A stretch of 22,250 bases of DNA from Fomitopsis serialis (lineage: Eukaryota > Basidiomycota > Agaricomycetes > Polyporales > Fomitopsidaceae). Positions 1 through 8,602 of this stretch are shown here, piece by piece. The notes beneath the pieces are model-generated. The model was not told where the DNA came from. It did not search any database and saw nothing but the letters and a program-made list of their open reading frames with translations. The stretch's first letter is position 1. Each line of letters opens with the position of its first letter. Location of the stretch: the NCBI RefSeq assembly GCF_022376445.1, contig NW_025955530.1:1-22250 (forward strand). The letters run 5' to 3'. Both the position numbers and the translations under genes were made by a program.

Positions 1-1442
1 CTCGCTGCCTTTGACGAACCAGGCTCTTTGCTCTGCGGATTTGACGCGCACAACTGGAGCAGGGGGATGAACCCGCCAGGCCACTCGTCGTCTTCGTCAG
101 ACACCTCGAGCGCATTGGGGCCCGCATTGAGACGAGAGCTGTATGTGGTCAGTAATCGTTCCAATGTCTGTATCTGGACATTACCGTGACCTGACTTGTT
201 TCCAAATCAGCTGCTGTGTGTCCTCAAGGTACTCGGAAGCTTTTGCTTCCAGAGTCTCTAGGACGGCCATCATACCATCCCACCTATGATCGTGTGAATC
301 CCTACTTTCTGTGAATTTAACATCAATCGACTCACTTTGGGGCGAAGTGTTTGGTGGAGAACACGGTGGGCTGATTTGTCATCACCTCCATCACGCTGCT
401 CGATCTAAATATATGTGACATGGTGCATAAGTAGTGTGAAGACAGTAGTGTAAACGAATTTATACTTACGGCGTTGCAACAGAGGGCGATGAGATTCAGT
501 GGGACGTTGCTGAATTCGTCCAGCGCTGCATTGATATAGACCTGCACGTCTATCATCCGTAGTACTGGTAGATGAGTTCCGGGATGCATTCGTTGCGGAA
601 TGGCTCCATCGGCTCGACCTTGGTACGCTAGGACAACATGGTTCGCTGTGGTATTCTATACTCCGCACACAGTACACCTGTAAGCACGTACCTCACGGTC
701 GAGATTCGTCTTGCGTCCGAATGGAATTCGATGCCGCCGAAAACAAAATTTGCTATGTTGCGTGTGCCAGTGCCATCGTTTACCGCCGTAGGATGTGTCT
801 CCAGAAGCCACATGGCAGCCTCTGTCCTTTGAGCTACAGACAGCCCGCCGAGCTTGAAGACCTGCTCAACCACTGGCTTGGCCTTTTTTTGAGCTCGTGC
901 CTCGTTTGCGAGGAGCACGCCAACACTGGAATGGATTAGAGTGTCCGACCTTCTCGGCTTCCGGTCAATGAGACTCACCACCCTAAATACTTTACTCTTC
1001 ATCACCTTCTTCTCCTCGTTAGCTCGTTCTCCGCTTTAGCCTCCTCTCATCCTTAGCCCTTTTCTCCTTGACTTGCAGCGATTGATAGGCCTTCTTCAAG
1101 GTGGCGTTGGGTTTGCCATTCTTGCCGCGTCCATATATGCTCGCGGAGGCACGATTCGATCACGTCGTCGCAGTGGGGGAGCCGCTTGAACGTGACCGAA
1201 TTATTTTTCGTCCAGGCAGCTGTGAGGGCGATGTACAGCCGCAAACAGTTCTGCGCTACCGAAGCCAGAGCCTTGACGTCGGTCGACAAGTCCGCGAACT
1301 TGGTGCGACCGCGGCTCTCGCGTTCACCGCCAGTCACTTTTGCGTGAGCAGGCTTGCGCTGGGCCTTGGTAGCAGACAAGACCTATAGGTCGTGAATGAC
1401 ATGCTTATGATGTTTGATTAATTGCAAGGTACTCACTATCAC

Positions 1443-1532
1443 ATCGCCCTCATCCTCCTCATCGCCCTCATCCTCCTCATCGCCATCATCCTCCTCATCG
1501 CCATCCTCCTCCTCATCGCCATCCTCCTCCTC
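1443..1532. repeat. Five tandem 18-bp units coding an acidic hexapeptide
   Basis: Five head-to-tail 18-bp units occur with only C/A and phase-neutral changes (1443, 1461, 1479, 1497, 1515). On the minus strand each unit reads Glu-Glu-Asp/Glu-Asp/Glu-Gly-Asp in the frame of the DUF6532-like gene. The unit is a multiple of three, so gain or loss of units keeps the frame. Confidence 0.9.
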
Positions 1533-1601
1533 ATTGACCTCAGACCTACTCCATGGACCCTCACCCTCGGACCCACCGTCATCCTCGTCGTCGCCATCAC
1601 T

Positions 1602-1602
<1 letters not shown>

Positions 1603-1632
<30 letters not shown>
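1603..1632. repeat. (TCCTCG)5 hexanucleotide microsatellite
   Basis: Five perfect TCCTCG copies. On the minus strand they encode alternating Glu-Asp within the same acidic exon of the DUF6532-like gene. The run length is likely to vary between strains. Confidence 0.9.
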
Positions 1633-1633
<1 letters not shown>

Positions 1634-2783
1634 CGTCTTGGTCGACCTCACGTTCAGACTCAACGTCATCCTTGGGGTTTGCTCTGGTCTTACTCTTGTC
1701 CTGCCGGTTTCAGCAGAGATGAGTGATTCGAGCTTTGCGAAGAATACTTGACTTACCTTGACACTCGCCGCTTTGCCAGCTCCCTGTGTCGACTTGCCGC
1801 TGCCGCCGGCAGACTTGGGTTTTGTCATCCTCGTCTTCGTCTTCAGTTCCCCTCCCTTGCTAGCTATGTTCTCTTTGACTGAACTGCGCCCTCCACCTAG
1901 ATAAATTTGTAGCTTAGTGATAACTGATGTATGTCTGCGAGAGAACATACCCAACATGTGTGCAATATCCTCCTCGGCAGACTCCAAGGCGGTCCCGGGC
2001 TTGGCAAATTCGCCGTATGCTGGCGTCGGTTTGGCTTAGGACAACCGCATCGAGCGAGTCAGCAGTGTCTACGAGGGGTAACGAGTCAACCACTCACGCC
2101 GAGAGGCCTTAAGCTGCTCAGCAGCGACATCCTCCATCTCCTCATCCTCCGGGTTGTCTTCAGTCGTCTGATCCTGCACGTCCATGTCCAACTCATCGTC
2201 TGTACTGGCTTGCTTCTTTTTTTTTGGGTTTTGGTTGCTCTTCATCCGTCGAGTATCCATCTTCCACCATCCACGCAGAAGCGTTCTTGCGTGTCCCTAC
2301 CATACAGCATCAGCCATCCTAAACGAACATCGCGGCACAACTGGCACTCACGCGCTGTTCGTCTCTCCGACTCCGACTCCATCTCCATCTCCATCTCCTG
2401 CGCCTTCTTCTTGGCGGACCCTTCGTTCACCTTGCCCTTCGCAAGCTTGGTGCTTTTCTTCGAGCCGCCTGCGCCTGCAGAGGTCTTGGTCGACCTGGCT
2501 GACCGTGCGCCGGAGCCTTGTTCGGTTGCGAGCAACAGAGTGACGCGCTTGGCCATGACTGAATTCGAAAAGCTGAAGACAGTGAGAGTATAGATTGTGG
2601 TAAGAAAGAAAAGACGCACCTCTGATGCGCGCCGCAGGCGCCTACAGAGGAGAGTAGCGCCAGCGGCGGCGTCGGTATTACTTAGTGACCAGTGACACTG
2701 GTCATTTACCACGGGCGGCGGGGGGCGGCGCGGGCCTGTGACTCGTGATGACGTCTACAGTACTTACCTAGTGCTCATGGGCC

Positions 2784-3158
2784 TTATGTGGTAGCTATGT
2801 AGGCCGGTTCATCTACTCTACAAGAGGCGTCGATAATTTTCACACGGCAGACAATTGGACGAGACAAAGATGACATCTCATTGGCTGAGAGACGAACACC
2901 GAGCGCTGCCCGACCTCTTGAGTCTGACGCGGCGCCCTCAGCCACTGCGCGTTCCTCCTCTGCAAGCTCGGAGGCCCTCGCTCCACACGTTCTGCACAGC
3001 GGACACTTTTTCCATATCCATGCAGATGGCTTGAATTTACTTATGCCGCTACACTGCCGTCCTTTGCCCGCCTTCGCCCCAATAACTCGGCACAAATGGC
3101 AGCTATACCACCGCCTGTCAATACTCCATGGAGTGCGCGTCGGCGTGAGGATCATCAA
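2784..3158 (-). CDS. Small cysteine-rich ORF, unrecognised
   Basis: A 124-codon ORF with a true ATG, upstream of and on the same strand as the DUF6532-like gene. It contains a cysteine cluster (CHLC, then a lone Cys, then CPLCRTC) that could bind zinc, followed by an Ala/Glu-rich tail. I do not recognise a family. I see no intron that extends it and no supporting neighbour. It may be a relic exon or a chance ORF. The flanks 2557-2783 and 3159-3394 show nothing else that I can support. Confidence 0.2.
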   Translation of the reverse strand: MMILTPTRTPWSIDRRWYSCHLCRVIGAKAGKGRQCSGISKFKPSAWIWKKCPLCRTCGARASELAEEERAVAEGAASDSRGRAALGVRLSANEMSSLSRPIVCRVKIIDASCRVDEPAYIATT

Positions 3159-3394
3159 GCGCAGGAGATGATGAGCCCGACTAGGGATTGAAGCTGAAGG
3201 CCAAGGGTATGCCAGTCATATTCTCACACTGTACTATCCTCTTAGTGAGCGCTTGAGCGATCGGATGACAGGACACACAAGCAGGCTAGGTCGTCCGAGA
3301 TGCAGGCTCCCGCATACAGATTAGAGGGAAGTAGCCGGAATGTACGTCTTTCTTCCCAGTGGTCTGAAGCACCGGAGTTGACCTTCCCCAGGGT

Positions 3395-3733
3395 GCAGTC
3401 GCCGTGGTGACATGAAACGCGATGCGCACGCCGAGCGCGAGCGCGCCGGGCGAATGCCCAGCACGCAGACACGGCCGACGAACGCGCGTGGAGCCAGTGG
3501 ACAGGCGGGCGAGCTGGTGCGCATGTGGGCACACGTGGACGGGCAATTGGATGTGCAAGCAAGTGGATGGGCGGGAGAGCGGGCGGGCGGCAGGCGACAG
3601 CGCACACGTCCACCGCTGCCCGTGAGCGCGGTGGGCGAACACCCAGTGCACGCAGACGCGGTCGACGAACGCGTACGCAGGCATGCGAGCGGGCAGACAA
3701 GTGGGCCACAACATGCACAGCGAGGGCGAGGGT
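3395..3733 (+). repeat. Left arm of long imperfect inverted repeat
   Basis: This segment matches the reverse complement of 6139-6451 along its whole length, with small indels. The match includes a 32-bp perfectly identical block (3437-3468 against 6377-6408). The order of sub-blocks is the same in both arms. The arm is very GC-rich. Long apparent ORFs in it, rich in Arg, Ala, His and Cys, come from its composition and are not listed as genes. Confidence 0.85.
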
Positions 3734-4580
3734 GAGGGGCTGGCGGGCGTGACGTGCAGCAACACAAACTTGAACAGCACGGGCACAAGACGCACAACGA
3801 CCACGAGCATGCAGGACCAGTGCCCTGCGTGCAGACACAGCCGACGAACGGATGGCGTGCGCGAGAGCTAAAGAAGGGCATCGGGGAAAGGTGAGTGCAG
3901 ACGCACGCGAGCGAGCGCGCTGACTGCAGTCACAGGGCGCGGCGACGTGAAGCACGGCGGGTGACGGCGCGCACGTCAGAGCGCACCGGGCGAATGCACG
4001 TCAGCAAATACGACTGATGAACGGACCACCCGCGTGTGAGCGAAGAACGCGTAAGGGCAAGTAGACGGTGGGCGCACGGCAACACCACCGACCACTAGCA
4101 CGCAGGGCAGAGGTCCCCTGTGCATGCGCGGCCGATGAGCGGACCACAGCTGCGAGCATAGCGGCGAGCAGGAGGAGGATGGGTGGAGGGTGAGTGCGGA
4201 ACCGAGTGGGTGTGGACGCGAGCGAGCGGATGGTGGACAGACCCCACGCGCTGAGCAAAAGACCAGCAACAGCGACGTTGTTGAGCAGGCCGGCGCACGC
4301 GCAACACACCGACCGCGAGCGTGGAGGGCGAATGCCCAGTACGCAGACACGGCCAATGAATGCGCACGCAGGTAGACGAGCGGACGGGCGAGCGGGCACA
4401 CGACCGGACGATGACACACGCATGGCGACCGCGAACTCGCAGGGCGAATGACGAGCACGCAAGCCCCGCCGACGAAGGGACTGCGCGAGCGTGAGCGAAT
4501 GGCAGGGTCGGGGCATGCGCAATGCGCCGACTGCGAACGCACAGGGCCAGTGCCCCGCATGCCAACACAGCCGACGAGGG
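3395..4580 (+). repeat. Cluster of degenerate ~45-bp GC-rich modules, plus orientation
   Basis: About eight copies of a module whose core is GGGCGAATGCCCAGCACGCA followed by a GACACGGCCGACGAACG-like half. They sit near 3437, 3628, 3815, 3978, 4085, 4310, 4430 and 4528. Spacing is irregular (about 90-220 bp) and divergence varies, so this is an old dispersed or minisatellite-like family and not a clean tandem array. The core GGGC-GAAT-GCCC can fold into a short hairpin. No gene is supported between 3,395 and 4,930. Confidence 0.7.
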
Positions 4581-4943
4581 CGCCGTGGGTACGGCGAGCA
4601 GGCGGGAGCGCGTGAGGATGGCGCGTGAGGGGCGAAGACGGAGGACGGGGAGGACGGCGGGTGCAGGCAACAAGCCCAAACCCGCGCAGATACTGCCGAG
4701 GTAAGTCAACCAGCGGTCCACTATCGACACCAGCGGTGAACCCGGGCAGGGTATGGGTACGTAGGTCGCGGGTCGCGGGTGCGGTATGCGCCCTGCGCAC
4801 CTGCGGTGCTACCCGTGCCCATCCTGGCCCCGTTCACTAGCACTAGCCATAGTTTGGATAACAGACGACTTGATCGTAAACGTGCTATGGAATCCGTACT
4901 TACATCAATGTTGACAATACTATTGCAAGCTCGATGAGGCCAC

Positions 4944-5137
4944 GAAGCCGACTCCCGAAGGGAGGCGGCTGAGTGGCCTTTGCGTACAACGTATACGTCT
5001 TCGCGCACAGCAGTACTGGCATATGACTGTTGTGTAGTATAGCTTTGAAGCTGACTCCCCGCGCGGCCGAAGGAGGCGGCTGACTTGGAGTGGCCTTCGT
5101 ACCTCTTCAACGCGCATAGCACTACTGTAGTGGCATG
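4944..5137 (+). repeat. Tandem duplication (~103-bp period) with a hairpin in each copy
   Basis: Copy A (4944-5024) and copy B (5047-5137) share the order GAAGC[C/T]GACTCCC, GGAGGCGGCTGA, GAGTGGCCTT, GCGCA[C/T]AGCA and TGGCAT. In copy A, 4946-4956 pairs with 4960-4970 (11 bp, one mismatch, 3-nt loop). Copy B has the same stem with two mismatches and a longer loop. It could be a remnant of a small non-autonomous element. No coding potential was seen. Confidence 0.65.
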
Positions 5138-5200
5138 CAATCGTCAATTGATAACCTCCAGTCCGTAGCGGAGCACGGGTTTCCGCTAGTGCTCAATGAT

Positions 5201-5589
5201 TCATTGCCGCGATGCGCCCACCCTCTTCTTCGTCACCCTCTGCACTACCTCTGCACCGAACTCTTCAAAATCCTCAATGTCCTCCGCATATCCCAGTCCC
5301 TCCTCGCCAGCATACTCATTCAGTAGCACGACGCTCATCAGCGAGAGTACATCACCATTCCCGAGTGAATGAAGTCCATTCGCCGCCGCCGCCGCCGCTT
5401 GTTCCATCGCGAGGCTAGACATACTGGCAGGATCCGAAAACATCGCCGGGTCGAAGGCACCGTCTTCGGGTACATGCTCGTGTATTGCGTGCCGATTTGG
5501 ATGTTCTTCGCTCCACCACCACCCGCGTTGGGCTCGATCCCGCGCGTGAGATGGTTGACCGTCGCCACGAGGTTCGCTTCTGTTGCCAT
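5201..5589 (-). CDS. Small uncharacterised acidic/Ala-rich protein, two exons possible
   Basis: An ATG at 5589-5587 opens MATEANLVATVNHLTRGIE. A second frame, ending in TGA at 5201-5203, carries MSSLAMEQAAAAAANGL and an acidic tail (EDIEDFEEFGAEVV) closing with a basic end (TKKR). The two can be joined by a 50-nt GTACCC...GCCAG intron (about 5428-5477) with the frame kept, or by assuming a 1-bp indel. The alanine run is coded by (CGC)6 at 5381-5398. I recognise no family. It lies between the two inverted repeat arms and may be an exon or fragment of a larger lost gene, since open frame also continues upstream to about 5723. Confidence 0.3.
5381..5398. repeat. (CGC)6 trinucleotide run
   Basis: Perfect CGC repeat. 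On the minus strand it encodes the poly-alanine run of the small ORF at 5201-5589. Confidence 0.85.
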
Positions 5590-6059
5590 TCCGAAATTTG
5601 GCGTGCGACGGGCGAGACAGAGCGCGAGGCCGTAGTGGAGAGGTAGTCAGACTGGAGTTCGGGGGACGACGCACATATCATTTCGAATACAATAACGAAT
5701 GCGGCATCCAGTGATTTGTGCATGCTGTTCGTGACAGCCAGTAGTGATGTTCGCAGTCTGGAGGATCATGGTGTCCCTATAACCCATTAATCAACAGCAG
5801 AACTTGGAAGCTACTCAAACGTGCAGCGCACCTATGCCCATGGCCTCCGAGTGGCTACTACTCTCCGACTCCGACTCGTGCACGTTGTGCTTGCATCCTC
5901 GGTGTTGCTGCGCGTCGTGCCTGACATTCACTCGTCTTTGCTCGTCCTCGCTCATCGCATCCCCTCGTCGTCACCTGTCTCTGCTAGCCATTCGCACGTC
6001 CCTGCCCACTCGCTTCCGTCCGCGCCCGCCGTCTGTCTGCTGGCCCTCCCTGCTCGTAG

Positions 6060-6660
6060 CTACGCCCGCGCCGATGGTCCGCTCATCGGCTGCGTTTGAC
6101 GCGGGGGCTTTGCCCTGCATGCTCGTCGAGCATTCGTCTTCGCCCTCACTGTGCATGTGGTGTCCCGCTTTTGCCCGCTCGCACGCCTGCGTACGCGTTC
6201 GTCGGCCGTGCCTACGTGCAGTGGGTGTTCGCCCGCCGCGCTCGCGGTTGACGTGTGCGCTGTCGCCTGCTCGCCCGCCCTCCCACACATTCACTTGTCT
6301 CCTTGCCCATCGGATTGCCCGTCCACGCCGGCTCGCCCGCCTACCCACTCGCTCCGCGCGCGTTCGTCGGCGGTGCCTGCGTGCTGGGCATTCGCCCGGC
6401 GCGCTCGCGGTCGGCGTGCGCGTCGCGCTTCATGCCGCCACGGCGACTCTGCCTTGTGCTTGCTCATTCCCCCTTCCCTCCGGCTCCTTCGCTCATGCAC
6501 CCGCTGTCCGTTCGTCGACCTTGTTTACGTGCTGGGCATTTGCTCGGCGCCCTCACGGTCGGCGTGTGCCCCTCGCTAGCTCGCTCGTCCGCCCGCCGCC
6601 CGTTCGTCAGCCATGCCTGCATGCTCACGATCGTCGTGCGTCATGCCGCACGGCGTCGCG
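6060..6660 (-). repeat. Second cluster of the GC-rich modules, inverted orientation
   Basis: Copies of the same module as in 3395-4580, but reverse-complemented, near 6060-6125, 6190-6245, 6355-6415, 6500-6560 and 6600-6650. The piece at 6060-6130 also resembles 4085-4150. The plus strand is open for hundreds of codons here (5804-6847), but the product is a low-complexity Arg/Ala/Ser/Pro/Cys string that repeats with the DNA, so I do not call a gene. From 6,660 to the end of NTA1 at 7,077 I see nothing else. Confidence 0.7.
6139..6451 (-). repeat. Right arm of long imperfect inverted repeat
   Basis: Reverse complement of the left arm at 3395-3733. About 2.4 kb separates the arms. I found no transposase gene between them and could not see a target-site duplication at the outer edges, so the origin (transposon ends or an inverted segmental duplication) is open. 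Confidence 0.85.
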
Positions 6661-7076
6661 TCCTGTGCCTGCAGTTAGCCCGCTCGCTCGCGTATGTCTG
6701 CACTCACGGTGGTCATCTCCATCACTGCGCTCGGTGCACCCCTATCACTTGTTGTTTTCTGCGCCTTACCGCTGCCCTACTGGTCCGCGCCCTCCTAGTT
6801 CAGAGCGAGAAGTCGACATAAGTGCCGCGCGTGAGTCTGAGTACTGAGGAAGGATGCCAGGCAAGTATATTCAGTTGCACGAGCTCGGAGCGCTTGAGGC
6901 TCGGGCAGCGCTCGGGCGTTTGTCTCGTCTTCTTGTTTCTGAGTCTAATATTGTTTGTCTTAGCGTTTGTCTCCCGGTCCCACGTTCACACCTTTCGTAG
7001 AGTAGATGTCCGTGTACACATGTAGTCCTCCTAATAATGAAATGGAGTCGGTACTTTTGTTGGTGGCTTGCTGAGA

Positions 7077-8264
7077 TCAGCGACCGGGGACAGTCCAGAT
7101 AGCAACACCCTCCTCTCGCCGACCCATAGCAGCTAGCAGTCGTGGCTTTCCCGAGTGTCGCCTCATGCTGTAGAGTGACGAAGAGCCTGCAAATGTTATG
7201 CCTAGGTAAAACGCGTGAGCTTCCCGCATACACCATGCCCGATACAAAAACGCGCACCATTTTCTTCGCCAAAGCGATTACACACGACCACGATGGTCTC
7301 TTCTCCCGGCTCCGCGTGCATGTCCCGGCTATGGCTGCCGTGCCCGTCGAGCAAGGCCTTGTCCCACAGCGGCCGCAGCCGTGCGGCCCAGTAGTTCATG
7401 GTGCCCCAGTCTTCATCGCTGTCTTCCTCGTCGCCCGAGTCCAGCCACGCGTTCAAGAGGACAAGAAGGTTGGACTTCGTGGCGATGCAGTGGGCGGCAA
7501 GCTCGTAAGGGCCCGAGTCGAGATTCCACTCGGCGGACGGGACGGGGTTGAGATCCATGCAGATCGCGAGGGTGACGGTGCCCAGCGGGGGCGGGAGGGT
7601 GAACGTGACGAACCCGGGCCCTGCGGGGCGCGTCGTACGCGGTCGACGGGAGAACGGACGGCGTGCGCACCTGGGACTGCCCATGTCATGTCCGTCATGT
7701 ACAGGTTCGTCTTGCGGTAGGTCCCCACTAGCTGGCCGTCCGGCCCGTAGAGCACGGCGCCGTTAGCACCCACTGGCTGTACCTCCTTGCCGTCGTGCTC
7801 CCGTAGGGAGACTGCCTTCGCTTCGTCGGGTGGCAGGCGTTCAGGGTACCCAGCTGTTACATGGCAATGCAGCCGTTTCGCGAGCTCGGCGCAGAAGCGG
7901 GACGTCGATCCTGTCCCGGGTTCCTCAAGGTGCGGGATGATCGACTGGGCATCGGGGAAGACGTACCCTGCCTCACTGGTCAGCATCGGCGTGGAGGTGA
8001 TATGGAGACTGCACGACGCACCGGTGAAGATCATCTCGGGCAAGCATACCAGGTCAACGGAGCGCGGTGTCAGCCTAAGCCACGCCATTCATCTTACGAA
8101 CGCGAGTGTGGATGCGGCGAGTACGCACTGCGCACATAGTGTCCCAGCCGTCTCGAGGTTCTCCTGCACTCGCCCGATCTGTGCACATCTTCAGACGATC
8201 CTGCAGCGCAAGGCCGGACGGAACATCGCACCTTGGGTGCGAACTGCACGACGGCGACGCGCAT
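7077..8264 (-). CDS. NTA1: Protein N-terminal Asn/Gln amidase (nitrilase superfamily)
   Basis: Six exons: 8232-8264, 8129-8178, 8022-8074, 7671-7967, 7258-7620 and 7077-7201, giving 306 residues with every phase consistent. Nta1 removes the side-chain amide from N-terminal Asn or Gln, making Asp or Glu that feed the Arg/N-degron pathway. The nitrilase triad is visible: Glu41 in LPEM, Lys131 in YRKTNLY, and Cys165 in AICMDLNP. Family signatures are also present at the start (MRVAVVQFAPK), in the middle (FPDAQ, GANGAVLYGP) and near the end (ETIVVVCNRFGEENG, FAGSSSLYSM). The ATG at 8264 is chosen because it begins the first nitrilase beta-strand. All five introns start GTGCG. It is divergent from ERG26 with 338 bp between the start codons. 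The gene looks intact. Confidence 0.93.
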
Positions 8265-8602
8265 GGCAGAGCGGAGGCAGGTCGAGTGTGACCTGCGGAT
8301 GGAGAGGGAGAACAGAGAGGCCGTGGCTGGGATTACCCTCGTCCGCTGCCCACATGGAGGGGCGGGGCAGTCAGGGCAGCATGGTCGACGCCCTGGGCGG
8401 GCTGAACGGACACTCTCAGCGGTTAGGCGCCCCAGCCAGTGCACCTCGACCCAGACCAGCCGATCCCACCGGGCGCCCGCGCGAGTGGGCCGACTTCACC
8501 GTCCCATACTATTGGCGCACGCAACTATGGCCGCCCTACCAGCTTCTCCCCTGTCCTCCTCCCGCCTCCAGCTCCTCCCGCTCATCCACACAGCTCACTG
8601 CA
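8265..8602. promoter_or_regulatory. Bidirectional promoter of NTA1 and ERG26
   Basis: The 338 bp between the two start codons must hold both 5' UTRs and promoters. Visible elements are a CCAAT box on the minus strand (ATTGG at 8511-8515, about 90 bp before the ERG26 ATG) and a GC-rich GGGGCGGGGC block near 8357. A pyrimidine-rich tract (about 8540-8590) directly precedes the ERG26 ATG, as is common for fungal transcription starts. No clear TATA box was seen. Confidence 0.6.

Larger units (their letters stand above)
1..2556 (-). pseudogene. DUF6532-like protein gene, frameshifted, 3' end beyond window
   Basis: Start ATG at 2556-2554 (MAKRVTLLLATEQ). Exons with good splice sites are 2352-2556, 2098-2296, 1951-2034, 1757-1896, 1437-1700 and 1382 downward; later exons are near 925-697, 627-336, 283-185 and 138-1. 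The N-terminal part is low-complexity and Lys/Ala/Ser-rich. An acidic stretch follows (exon 1437-1700), then a helical part (LSTDVKALASVAQNCLRLYI; VFKLGGLSVAQRTEAAMWLL; FSNVPLNLIALCCNA) that resembles the DUF6532 proteins of mushroom-forming fungi, whose function is unknown. Frame breaks that I could not repair with a GT-AG intron lie in the T9 run at 2217-2225, near 1135, between about 1040 and 925, near 555, and at the 405-469 junction. I therefore read it as a decaying copy; sequencing error is the alternative, but neighbouring genes are nearly all in frame. The family assignment comes from remembered consensus, not a search. Confidence 0.6.

Noticed and set aside
534..560. A 27-nt GT...AG segment that might be a mini-intron repairing the DUF6532-like frame
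   Set aside because: Too short for any intron seen here, and removing it does not restore the expected frame.
1443..1532. CRISPR-like or regulatory tandem array
   Set aside because: There are no spacers; it is a coding repeat inside an acidic exon of a eukaryotic gene.
1931..2593. 220-codon plus-strand frame
   Set aside because: Antisense to the DUF6532-like exons, which splice cleanly on the minus strand.
3242..4800. Long minus-strand frames (237 and 274 codons)
   Set aside because: Same low-complexity translation of the GC-rich repeat cluster; three frames are open at once.
5804..6847. 347-codon open frame on the plus strand
   Set aside because: The product is a repeating Arg/Ala/Ser/Cys/Pro string that follows the inverted DNA modules. 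It has no domain-like segments, and other frames are equally open because of high GC.
7142..7720. 192-codon plus-strand frame
   Set aside because: Antisense of the NTA1 exons, whose minus-strand frame shows the nitrilase catalytic motifs.
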